The notes under the pieces: generated by a model | Told to the model about the DNA's origin: nothing | Databases searched by the model: none | Seen by the model: the letters and a program-made list of their open reading frames with translations, nothing else | Assembly (NCBI GenBank): GCA_013396915.1 | Contig: VWZL01001979.1 | Coordinates: 682,001 to 746,000, forward strand | DNA length: 64,000 nt | Direction of reading: 5' to 3' | DNA from: Stercorarius parasiticus | Taxonomy: Eukaryota; Chordata; Aves; Charadriiformes; Stercorariidae | Shown here: positions 39,925-50,880 of the stretch, in pieces | Numbering within the stretch: the first letter of the stretch is position 1 | Layout: every line of letters starts with the position of its first letter | Translations under genes and position numbers: made by a program

Positions 39925-40091
39925 CTGTATTTATTAATTCCATCTTCACATATGGCTCCATGTTGGCACTGGTTTACCTCACAGTCATTAATATTCTCCA
40001 GGCATGTTTCTCCTATCCATCCAAGAGCACAGACACAGTGAGATCTCTGGGTTTCTTCATCATAGAAGCAGCTACCTCCATTTGCACATAC
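39925..40091 (-). CDS. EYS: EYS internal exon: diagnostic VCANGGSC / CQHGAIC segment
   Basis: This exon is 167 bp, enters in phase 0 and leaves in phase 2. The acceptor is CATCTTCAG before GTATGTGC; the donor is AAATACAG before GTATTA, weaker than its neighbours' donors. It encodes VCANGGSCFYDEETQ, CVCALGWIGETC and LENINDCEVNQC, then CQHGAICEDGINKYR. The last codon is split, AG here and G in the next exon, giving arginine before CIC. This exon gives the strongest match to human EYS and fixes the gene identity. CANGGSC fits the O-fucose consensus. CEDGINKYRCIC, completed by the next exon, fits the beta-hydroxylation consensus. NINDC is a degenerate calcium-binding start. Confidence 0.94.
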
Positions 40092-43000
40092 CTGAAGATG
40101 AGAAGTACAAATATATAAAGAGTTTTTTCTCTGTGTTGCGTTTTTTTCCCCAAAGAGTTTAACTGAGTAAGCCGTTGGTAATAAATATGGTTATTTAATG
40201 TTTTTATGTTGTAATATTACAAAAGGCACATCTCCATAACCTAAAATATTGAATATCATTAAATCAATATATCAATTAATTGTTTAGTTGGAAAGAGGTA
40301 TTTATGATTCAATTTAACTGTGCCATTTTCATAAATGACCTTAAAATGTGCTTGTTTCAAGAAGGATGATAGTGAACTAGTCTGTTATTTTTCCATTGAA
40401 AGAGTAGAACAACTGTTCCTGTGATTAAAATCTGTGTATAATTTAATCAAATTTGTGGCTATCAGGAAAAGAAGACTGAATAGTTTTTTATTTTAATCAT
40501 TATTCTGATTCACAACCTATCCTTGATCTTTTTTTGATTTCAGTTTATATATATATATAATATCTATGCTCTGCGAAGACCAAAACATGCAGATATTGAA
40601 AAATTAATAAACCTAGACTGATCAGCATTTTTTTCTTGTATCTATTATTTGCTAATATTATTTAATAAACTACTATTTCATGTATTCTTCAAAAATACAG
40701 AAAGTTCTAGGATGTAGTGAATGCTTCTTTCTTCATTTTACTTTAAGGATCCCATTTAATTTCCATGAAAATTTCGCCAGTGTAAAAACAGATAACTACT
40801 TTTTCATTTGAAAACAATTAGGACCTCTCCTTCTAGTCAATTGGTTTCTAAAGAAAATGGTGTCTAGAAGATGAGCTAATGCACTAGTACTTCAGTTTGA
40901 TTGAGTCTGAATCTCTTTATAACATCATTAAGATTTGTAATAATAACAGTTCTTGGCAGAAATCCTCTAATATTCATTTGTCTTTGATTAAGTTTTAAAT
41001 TGACCTTAAAATTCAGAAATTTTTGCTATGCTCTTGTTACTGAATTTTAGCCTTAACTTGTGATTCTTTTTCAATAGGACAACTTCTTGAAGAAAAGCAC
41101 TGCTCAAACTCCTATGTGTATAGTTTTCGAAATATTTTTTTTTTTAAATTATTTTAATGTGTCTTCTTAATTTTTTATTTAAACATTTCTGAAGGATTTT
41201 GTCCAGAGGCTTACTATTTTCTCAAAGCTCAAATAGGTCAAATAAGCTTGCACTCAAGAAAACCATCTAGAAAAAACGTAGACAATTAAGAAAAAAGTTA
41301 TATTTCAGTATTGCCGCAGTATCATATTCATTATATTCTTAAGTTGGTTTGATACTTTATACTGTGAAGAAAGGTGTTACCCTTCAAGATGTTAGTGCAA
41401 TCCAAAGTAGCTTTAAATTAAAATTAAAGCTACGGATGATATTTTTTAGCAACAACTCTAGTTAGTAGTTTTCTCTATCAGATAGATATTTATCTCAGCT
41501 GTAAATTTAATTCCCTATCAGTTTAAATATTGAAAAATATGAGTTAGAATGATTAAGGATTTTATAAGAAATTAAGGCCAAATACATTTTTTAATCTATT
41601 ACTGAAGTCAAAATAAATACCTCTACATGTTGGTTTTCTAACCTTCAAACCTGCATTGTGGTTTTCTAAAGTTACTACAGAGATTTGTTTGTTACTTTTT
41701 TTAATACAGGGAATACTTTTAAATGCAAATAAATTGTCAAACAGACTTTTGGAAAGAGCAACATCCTCCCATCAATCAGCTTTTTCTTCTTCCAAAGTAA
41801 TCTTCCTCATAGTTAGGATTAAACACTAATCTTATGGTTTAACAAACCATAAACATGGGCTCTTCTGCTCAGCCTGATGATCACACTTCTGTCTATTGCA
41901 AGTACTTTAAAACAAATCTGCCTTATTTTGTAGTCTTGATAAAAACGTAAGAATCACTTCCTTCTAATATCAACCATGAAATGTTATTACAGCAAGGAAA
42001 GATAATTAGTCCCTAGATGATTACATTTTATTCTTCTCCTTTCTTCGCTCTGCAGTAATTGAGGGACGTAACCCTAATATATGTCTATCTCTTCCTCTCT
42101 AACCCTACTCTCTCCCTGCTCAAAACAAAAATACCAGAATTTCAAGAAATATTTGCTGAAAAGTCCAGAAGAAATTGTGACAATAAAAAAGTATGATTAA
42201 TATGAAAGAAGTACTCTGCTTAATTTAACTGCTTGTAGATTTAACTTTTACCTACATTGTAGATGCTATTGAATTATTCCTCGGTGAAGTAAATCCTTAA
42301 ATCCTTACATTGCCTATAAGCAGAACATGATGCCTTTCTTGGTCTCCAGAATATGAGTTAGTTCTCTTAATTTATGCAGACTCAGTGCCATTATGTTTCC
42401 TTTTATTCAATTTTGCTACTCTGGCTTCTGACAATTAAGCATTATTTTTCCACCAATAAGTATAGTAAGTACCATTAAAGCACTTTCTAAGAAGTGAACT
42501 TTCTGAAGAACTATATGGAAGATATATTTCTACAGATGGCTATATTATTCAGAATCTAACACGCTACGTGCAACAGCTATTAGCACTAGTAATTGAATAG
42601 ACATTGAATTTCTTGTTTTAGAGATTAATTTCACATAGCAGTCCTGAAGTTCACAGATGTCACTTGTCCTTTGCAAATGTACACATTAAATTCCATCCTA
42701 ATTTTCCAGATAATTTCTGGTGACATTCAGTTTTATCATGTGTAGTCTATTCCATCATCCAGGAGGAAAATACTGAGTGGAACTGGGTGCAAGTCAGGTC
42801 CTTGCAGAACACTACTTACTATTTCCCTTGGACAATTGTCCAGGAAATTACTGCTAGAATAATTGAGTTATCTTACCTGCTTACCATCAAGCTGGAGCAG
42901 GTGCACTGTTACACTAGCTTGCTTGTGCAATTACTATGTGAAGAGATGATCTATTTCAACTTTTATAAAAGCTTTTTACTTTTGCCACTTCTATTCTTGC

Positions 43001-45397
43001 TATGGAAAGAAAATAAATTGGTTTGAAATTATTCACTTCTGGCAGTTTTTGGCTAACTACCCCTCCCTTTGCCTTTTTTCTTTTTTTACTTTCTTGCAAA
43101 TAACACTTTTTCCAGAAACTTTAAATGGATTGTTTGTAGTTGGTTTCCTTTAAATAAATAAAAAAGGCTTCATTTCTGAATATATGAATGTATATAATCA
43201 TATAAGATATAAACCAATGTCTCCCTTTTCCTGTCTTTACTATCCTGTGCAGGTCCTCAATGATAAACACCTAGTGATTCAAAGACAGCCTTCTCCAAAT
43301 TTTTTATTTATTTGGAGGTCCTCCATAATTCCAGGTATAGGGCAGGCAGGCTTTATCTTGGTTACAAAGTTAAGATTAAATTTTGAAATTTAAAGGAAGA
43401 TATCCCCTCTTTTAATACATTCACTTTTCTTTTTTTTTAATATTTATTTTTAAAATATATAATTAAAATAATATTAAAAACAACCTTAATGTTTCAAGTG
43501 TTGTACTCAGAAAGAAAATAAACAAACCCACAGCACATTAGTATCATTATACATTTATATGAAAACAAAAGAGCCTCAATGACTTAAATTTACTTTTTTG
43601 TTTTTTAAGAAAATATTAAAAATTATGCCATTCTTTTCAGTCTATTGTGATGAATAAACAAAAGTAAAGCAGTTCAGTAAAACTAAGGTACCATTGGAAA
43701 TGGAGAAGAAATGAAAGAATGCAAAAATATATATTTACTTTCCAGCCACAAAGAATAAAGAATTAAATGCTGAATTATGTAATTTACTGAATAAGATAAG
43801 TGTTTAATTTCAAATTATTACTTACACTACTTCAAAAAGTATTCAAATATTCATTTGTTTGAATAAGGCTTTCATTTTTTCCAATAAGCAAATGATATTA
43901 CTTTAATGATCTGTAGGCTAAGAAAAAAAGTAAAACCCAAACTCCTTTATTTTAGTTTCTATTCCCTTTCCCATTACAAAATTTAATTATTCACATTATG
44001 CCCAAATTAAGTGTTTCGTACAGTGAGTGTATATAGATACATACATATTATTATTTTTTTTTCCCACATGACATTTATGATGATCTGTGAAATGTTTGTA
44101 TGAATAAATTAAATATGTCTGAGTGCTTTTAAGCAAATACTACAGTAAAATGTTTTAGTAGCTCCCATCAGCAACCTTGGCACACCATCACTTCCCATCC
44201 TAACTAGCCATAATGATTATTGTATCATTATGGTGTTATGCCATGTACAATAAATTTGCACTCAGTATGACACTTTAAATCATAAAAATGTTAAAATTTA
44301 CCAGATGCTGAGCAATTTAAATATAAACCTTTGAGCCAGTGAGTATTTCAGTGTTGCATTTCATATTCATTGGTGAGTGTGTACCCATGGACTTCAAGGT
44401 GACATAAATGTTGATTGCTTCTTTGTAAACACATTGCTGCTCTGCATAGCATATTTTTATGGTGAATATATTTCAATAAAAGAATTGATTAAGCCTTTGA
44501 AACACTGGTTATCGTGTTCGAGCAGCTGTTTGAAAGGCTATATAGCATTGTGTACATAACTTTTAAAATAGCTATCACCATAAAAAATGCAACATTATTT
44601 TACTTTATCCCATATCAAAATCACAGTAACTCAAGGGCCTGGGTCTGTAGTCCACACAGACTACTGATGTACCCAAACCAGTAATTAAATTGAAAATGTC
44701 ACTAAAGGGAATTGAGAAGGATACAGAAAATACATTTCTTGAAGATATCTGGGTACACAGTGGATGCTATTTTGTCCTAAGCATTGTCAGTATCTAATTT
44801 AAAGATTTCTGGAATGTACAAAAATCAAATTTATTACTATATTCTGTAAGCATTTAAGAGTAACTTGCAAAGAGAATTTTGATTTTTTTCTAACTCTATT
44901 TTCAGCTCATTGCAGATTAGTTAGTCTTGCTTTAGTTTTTTGTTGTTGTTGTTTGGTTGATTATGGTCTTTATTTTTGTTTTTAATGGAAATGAAGCTTT
45001 TGTCTTTCTGTGCATTGATGTACCATCAACCTTCTCTCTAGTAACCTTTAAACACATCAAACATTTTAAGGAAATTGCGCCTTAAGTTCCTACAAGTTTC
45101 ATGACATAGCAGCAGCAGGTAGTGGATAGGAGATATCAGTGACTACACCTATAAAAAGCAGGAAAAGCAGAGCTCTGTCATTACATGGGTTGTAGGACAA
45201 GGACCAGACCAGTCACATCATGCACTTCTGGATGTGTGTGTTATACAGGAAAGAGGAAGGTTAGCATGAAAATATATCAAGAATGAATATTGTGTTTAGG
45301 AAACTCGTGGGAAATGAGGCTTCATCAGCTCATTGGTCTTAGAATAACTTGTTTGATTTTCCAAAAACACTGGGGGGAATATATCACTTTATCCTAC
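40092..45397 (-). other. EYS: EYS intron, 5.3 kb
   Basis: Very AT-rich intron. I see no mobile element and no gene, only small simple repeats such as a TA run at 40545-40560 and T-runs near 41130 and 43430. Confidence 0.85.
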
Positions 45398-45537
45398 CTC
45401 TGTGTTTCCAATACATGGTGATAAACATGTGTAATTAAATCCATGAGATTTATCCATACACAGTGCTCCTGGGGCACAGCTTATATTGTAGAAAAGGCAG
45501 GCGTCAATATCCAGTTCACATCTTTCACCTTCAAAAC
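45398..45537 (-). CDS. EYS: EYS internal exon: four-cysteine, atypical EGF-like module
   Basis: This exon is 140 bp, enters in phase 1 and leaves in phase 0. The acceptor is TTTGTGGTGCAG and the donor is ACAGAG before GTAGGA. It begins FEGERC, closing the module of the preceding exon, then gives ELDIDACLFYNISC, CAPGALC and CMDKSHGFNYTC. After the fourth cysteine comes LSPC, which by spacing serves as C1 of the next module (CIGNTEVC continues into the next exon). The module here therefore has C1-C4 only and lacks the usual C5-C6 loop. Two N-glycosylation sequons are visible, NIS and NYT. The same irregular layout seems to be present in human EYS, so it is probably inherited and not an error. 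The phase-0 exit inside an EGF module also departs from the usual 1-1 pattern. Confidence 0.91.
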
Positions 45538-45807
45538 CTGCACCACAAAGAGAATGTTTAATCACAGTTCATTCAGAATATTGACATTATGTCTGTTCAG
45601 GGTGTTAGCAGTTAACACCAGTCTACTAGAGTAATTTGGCAGTTTTATTTCCTAAACAAAGTGAAAAAGTGGGATTCTTCATAAAAACGTTCATTGCATA
45701 CACTGAGACTTATTGCTATTTTAATGTTGCTATTTCTTAAACTTCAATATTTGGATGACAGGTTTTTTGTTCTGTTTAGAAAATACAATAAATTTCCAAT
45801 GACTTAC
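45538..45807 (-). other. EYS: EYS intron, 270 bp
   Basis: A short phase-1 intron between two EGF exons, with GTAAGT at its 5' end and CTTTGTGGTGCAG at its 3' end. It is far smaller than every other intron here. Confidence 0.9.
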
Positions 45808-45912
45808 CTATAGGGCAAGTGCACTTAAAATGATCTTCATAGTCAACACATGTTCCTCCATTTTCACACGAATTGGTACCACAATTATCAATTTGCACCT
45901 CGCAGAATTCTC
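45808..45912 (-). CDS. EYS: EYS internal exon: EGF module with intact six-cysteine pattern
   Basis: This exon is 105 bp and enters and leaves in phase 1, the classic symmetrical EGF exon. The acceptor is a long T-run then CAACCCCAG; the donor is CCTATAG before GTAAGT, a near-consensus site. The first bases complete the glycine of TGEFC, closing the module begun upstream. It then encodes VQIDNCGTNSCENGGTC and CVDYEDHFKCTC. CENGGTC fits the O-fucose consensus, and CVDYEDHFKCTC fits the CxDxxxxFxCxC consensus for Asp/Asn beta-hydroxylation seen in calcium-binding EGF modules. It sits only 270 bp upstream of the next exon, the tightest pair in the window. The upstream intron is 17.7 kb; because it is phase 1 at both ends, an undetected extra phase 1-1 EGF exon inside it would not break the frame. 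Confidence 0.92.
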   Translation of the reverse strand, partial: ENSARCKLIIVVPIRVKMEEHVLTMKIILSALAL

Positions 45913-47914
45913 CTGGGGTTGAAAAAAAAAAATCCTAAAAAGGTTAAGAATTAATACAATATTCTTAAAAAAAAAAAAAAACATGAACCCTATCAATAAT
46001 ACTGGTAAAATAACTGTACTTTAAATGATCTTTCTGGAATATCGGATAGAGTTTAGAGACCTTGGGTAAGTTTCCAGACTCCCTTCTCTCCATTAATATA
46101 TAAAAAAAGGTCAAAACAAACTCTTTCCACATTAAAAAAACAATTTTAGATGGGATCCAATTTGGGATATGGAGCTGAAGAGAGAGGATTTTCACTGGAA
46201 ATAATTTTCTGAAATGGAGGGAATACCTTTGCATTTTGTTCTACTTTTTACTGCTGCATGAGTCAACCCTCATCTCTACTCAAGACTTTCGATTCTATTA
46301 TGTATATTTAATTATATCTTTTCTGGGCTCCATTTTGGTCATGAAAAAGCTAGTCCACATTTATCTGAGGCAACCTTTAGTGTCATTCCACTGAACAATT
46401 ACTTGCTCATTTAGCTGAAGGCTTTTTTTTTAGCTCAGCAGGAAGAAATACCTGAACTCTTACTAGACAGCTCTAAAAAAGTATGTGCTAAAGAGAAATA
46501 TATCTCTGGCAATGTCATAAGTGTCAATAAGGAAGACTGTCAGCTTTCTAGTCTTAGAAAACCAGTAGATTTGACAAGAAATAAAACACATTAAGTTTTT
46601 CTCCTTCTTTTTGGAACTGAAAACAATATATTGAATTCTGTGCAAAGGTTCTTGAGATTTTATTTCTTGTTGTTGGTGTGCTATTGTTCCTTTTTACATG
46701 ATGTTTTTAATTTTATTTTTAATTTATNAAGCAGAAGAGCTGTACGGGAGATAAATGTTTCAGAGAGATGTACAAGATATCAGGATCATTTCTTTGATCA
46801 GACAATATATTCTGTAAAATTTAGTGTCAAAAGTTAGTATTCTATTTGAAATCCTTCATATGGCAAAAAAGAGGAATAATTTTACTTCAATAATTAATTT
46901 TTTAAAAAAAATTTTAGTCAGCTTTCCTTTTGAGCTAAAGCCAGAGACATCAGAACATGGACTAATAGTATAAAATCTGGTAAGAAATGACTATGTCTCC
47001 GTTTCAGCAAAGCATTTCTGCCAATTTCATTCACTTTAGTCCATTCCTAATATAAACACTTAAGCATCGATAAACATACACTGCATCTTTTAATATGCTG
47101 AAATGCAGTGTCAAAGTAAGACCTAAAGATTGCTTTTTATGGACTTCTATAAAGGCAAACAGGAATATACTTATTAAGGCCTTAATGCTGTCATTTGTTG
47201 GCTAGAAATCTCTATCTTGGTCCAACAGGTGCTGAACCACATGTACAATATTATGTATTTACAGAGAGGTTGACCAGCATGCTATACAGACTTTTAATGT
47301 TTATTTTGCCCCTTTGCTCTTAAGCCAAAAATAGCCCAGTTTTAACATATATCAATTTTTCAACAGCCAAGAGTATATTTTACTGGAAGTTATAAAGCTT
47401 ACTGAGTTAGACATATTTTTTTAAAAGGTATATTACTGCTATAAAATTTAAGAAAAAGAGAAAATAGGAAATTAGATACTTCTTGCTGTTTATTATTATA
47501 ACATAATATGTAATATTACATGGGCAACTATGGACAACATGACCTTACAAGACTTTCATTTGCTCACTTTGTATTGACACTAATGGAAACTGCGTTTCTG
47601 TATCTCTAGGGAGGTACCATCCTGATTAATACTTTTAGAAAGCCATGTTATGAGCCAGGACAAGTTTTAAAATGTAACTTTGTGTAATATTGTTTGGCAA
47701 AAAGACATGCTCAAAAATAAATAGATATTTTAATTGTGAAATCAACTTAATGTATTGAGGAAGTTGATATCTCCTAGGAAATGTCATGTTTTTTCTTTTT
47801 TTTCTTAAATGANAAGAATAGAGAAATGAAAAGTGAAACAATCTTTAACACTCAGAAAAGTAGAAGAAGGTGGAGGAGTTTTGAAAAGCTTCAAAGAGGA
47901 AGAACAAGAAAAAA

Positions 47915-47935
47915 GGGAAGGGGAAGGGGAAGGGG
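47915..47935 (+). repeat. GGGGAA simple repeat running into a gap
   Basis: About three and a half GGGGAA units end at the first N. The array probably continues into the gap and is the likely reason assembly failed here. Confidence 0.85.
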
Positions 47936-48794
47936 NNNNNNNNNNNNNNNNNNNNNNNNNNNNNNNNNNNNNNNNNNNNNNNNNNNNNNNNNNNNNNNNN
48001 NNNNNNNNNNNNNNNNNNNNNNNNNNNNNNNNNNNNNNNNNNNNNNNNNNNNNNNNNNNNNNNNNNNNNNNNNNNNNNNNNNNNNNNNNNNNNNNNNNNN
48101 NNNNNNNNNNNNNNNNNNNNNNNNNNNNNNNNNNNNNNNNNNNNNNNNNNNNNNNNNNNNNNNNNNNNNNNNNNNNNNNNNNNNNNNNNNNNNNNNNNNN
48201 NNNNNNNNNNNNNNNNNNNNNNNNNNNNNNNNNNNNNNNNNNNNNNNNNNNNNNNNNNNNNNNNNNNNNNNNNNNNNNNNNNNNNNNNNNNNNNNNNNNN
48301 NNNNNNNNNNNNNNNNNNNNNNNNNNNNNNNNNNNNNNNNNNNNNNNNNNNNNNNNNNNNNNNNNNNNNNNNNNNNNNNNNNNNNNNNNNNNNNNNNNNN
48401 NNNNNNNNNNNNNNNNNNNNNNNNNNNNNNNNNNNNNNNNNNNNNNNNNNNNNNNNNNNNNNNNNNNNNNNNNNNNNNNNNNNNNNNNNNNNNNNNNNNN
48501 NNNNNNNNNNNNNNNNNNNNNNNNNNNNNNNNNNNNNNNNNNNNNNNNNNNNNNNNNNNNNNNNNNNNNNNNNNNNNNNNNNNNNNNNNNNNNNNNNNNN
48601 NNNNNNNNNNNNNNNNNNNNNNNNNNNNNNNNNNNNNNNNNNNNNNNNNNNNNNNNNNNNNNNNNNNNNNNNNNNNNNNNNNNNNNNNNNNNNNNNNNNN
48701 NNNNNNNNNNNNNNNNNNNNNNNNNNNNNNNNNNNNNNNNNNNNNNNNNNNNNNNNNNNNNNNNNNNNNNNNNNNNNNNNNNNNNNNNNNNNNN
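47936..48794. other. Assembly gap (859 N)
   Basis: Run of N bordered by GGGGAA repeats on the left and a T-run on the right. Long open frames spanning it are artefacts. Confidence 0.99.
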
Positions 48795-49537
48795 TTTTTT
48801 TTCTTAATGAGCTCTGGAAGGCAAAATCGGGGGAAAAAAAAGCTGAGAATGAACTTAAACATGATATGTATTTTGGATCCATTTTTTCATATTTATTCAT
48901 GAGGGTGGAATTGTCTTGTCCAAGAAGCCCTTATGAATAAATATTAGTACAATAAAACTGGCTTAAAGAATTATTTCGCTATAAATCTGAAATCCTTATA
49001 ACGGCTGTATCCTTTAAGCAAACTTTACAACTTTCCCTGCCAAAATGAGGTCAAGAAAACCTAGTAACTCCAAACTCTTATAAAATTTATAAGAATCTGA
49101 ATACTGCTGAGAAATGCATAATTTATGGTATTAAGATCTGATTAAGTGTTAAATGGATGTCAGGAGAGATCTCCACAGTAATCCACTTAGCTTTTAATGT
49201 CTAATTATCACTTCATAGTGAGTGAGGGCTGAATAATTGAGAAATGCAATACTTAGAGAACTCAAACAAGATTTTTGTGTGCAATTACGCATGTTATCCT
49301 TCTATCAGGAATAAGTTCAGCAGGTACAAGGAACAAAGGAAAAAAACCATAAAATACAGCATAAGAGGGAGGGAAAATAATTTGATCAAAGAGTTTACTT
49401 TGTTGTACTGTTTATTTTTAAAAATGACCGTATGCGGTTTTTTACCTAAGTGTCTGTTCTTACAAGTTAAATTGTTTAATTACAAATTCTAAGCTCAAGA
49501 TATCGGTGAAATAAAGTGTGATCACAAATGCACACAA

Positions 49538-49780
49538 ACTGAGGTTACGCATGAACATCAGGAAACTTTTTCTTACTACAAGGGTGACCAAGCACTAGGT
49601 TACCCAGAGAGATGGTGGAGTCTCCATCCTTGGAGATATTCAAAAGCCGTCTGGACACAGTCCTGGGCAACCTGCTTTAGGTGACCCTGCTTGAGCAAGG
49701 GAGTTGGGCAAGATGACCTCCAGAGCTCCCTCTCCAACCTCAACCATTCTGTGATTTCATGAATCTGTGATTCTGTGATG
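49538..49780 (+). mobile_element. CR1 LINE 3' end (plus)
   Basis: ACATCAGGAAACTTTTTCTT, AGAGAGATGGTGGAGTCTCC, TTCAAAAGCCGTCTGGACAC, GACCTCCAGAGCTCCCTCTC and TCCAACCTCAACCATTCTGTG match the standard CR1 3' UTR in order. It ends in worn octamers (GATTCTGTG). It is truncated at its 5' end and non-coding. Confidence 0.88.
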
Positions 49781-50880
49781 CACAGAATCATAGAATATCT
49801 CATGTTAGAAAGGCACCTGTACGACTCCATCTCCCTGCTCCTCGCAGGACTAGCAAAAACTAAACCATATGACTAAAAGCATTGTCCAGACCCTCCTCTA
49901 ATTCTGACAGCCTTGGTGCTCTGACCACCTCCCTGGGAAGCCTATTCCAGTGAACAACCACCCTCTCAGTGAAGAACCTTTTCCTAATATCCAATATGAA
50001 CTTCTCCTGACACAGCTTTATTTAATTTCCTCGTGTCCCATTGCTGGTCACCAGAAAGAGGAGATCACCATCTCCCCCTCCACTGTGACCTCAGCTGCTC
50101 CTTGTAAGTCTTGCCCTCAAGACTTTTCACCATCTTGGTTGCCCTCCTCTGGAGACACTCTAATAGTTTGATGTCCTTACATTTAGGTGCCCCAAGCTGC
50201 ACACAGTACTTGATGTGGGGGGGGACACACCAGTGTGGCATAGAGTGAAACAATAACCACGCTAGACTGGTTAGCTATGCTGTGCTTTTGGCTGCCAGGG
50301 CAGACTATTGACTCATATTCAACTTGCCATCAACCCAGATCCCTTTCTGCAGGGCTACTCTACAGCCTCTCATTGCCCAATTTGTATGTATAACCAAGAT
50401 TGCCCCACCCAAGGTAGAGAATCTGGCAATTCAATAAGCTTCAATCCTTGAAGATGGGGGTTGGCATTTAAGTTTTTCCAGTCAAGCACCTCACCGGCTT
50501 ACCACGACTTTTCAAAGATGATAATGACCTCACAATGGCATTGGCCAAGTTCCTCAGCACCCTTTTGTATGTCTCTTCTGGTCCCATGGACCTGTACATA
50601 TCTGATGTACTTATGTGATCCTAACAGTATCTTCCTCTACTGTGGGTAATGCTAGGTTCCCAGACTTTGCTACTAAGCTCAAGGAACTGGAAGACACCTG
50701 AGTGCACACCTGTGAAAACTGAGGCATAAAAAGTAATTTACTTTGCACTGTACCCACTGCCACATCGTGCAGAGGGCCCTTATTTTCCTTGTCTTTTCTT
50801 TTGCTACCAATTTACTTAGAGAAAATCTTCTTGTCCTTGCAGTTAAGCAACTACATAGCTCTGGAGTTGGTACCAGCCAG
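49781..50880 (-). mobile_element. CR1 LINE copy (minus), tail-to-tail with the preceding CR1
   Basis: It begins with CACAGAATCATAGAAT, the complement of a CR1 octamer tail. It then runs backwards through the 3' UTR (CACCTCCCTGGGAAGCC, CAGTGAAGAACCTTTTCC, TTGCCCTCCTCTGGAGACAC) and into degraded RT and linker sequence (about 50480-50880). No continuous coding frame survives. The upper border is approximate. Confidence 0.85.

Noticed and set aside
46728..47813. Single N bases as further false-duplication joints
   Set aside because: Unlike 31143, I could find no repeated sequence on either side of these N bases; they may be simple ambiguous calls.
47781..48902. Long open frames across 47781-48902
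   Set aside because: They consist mostly of N translated as unknown residues.
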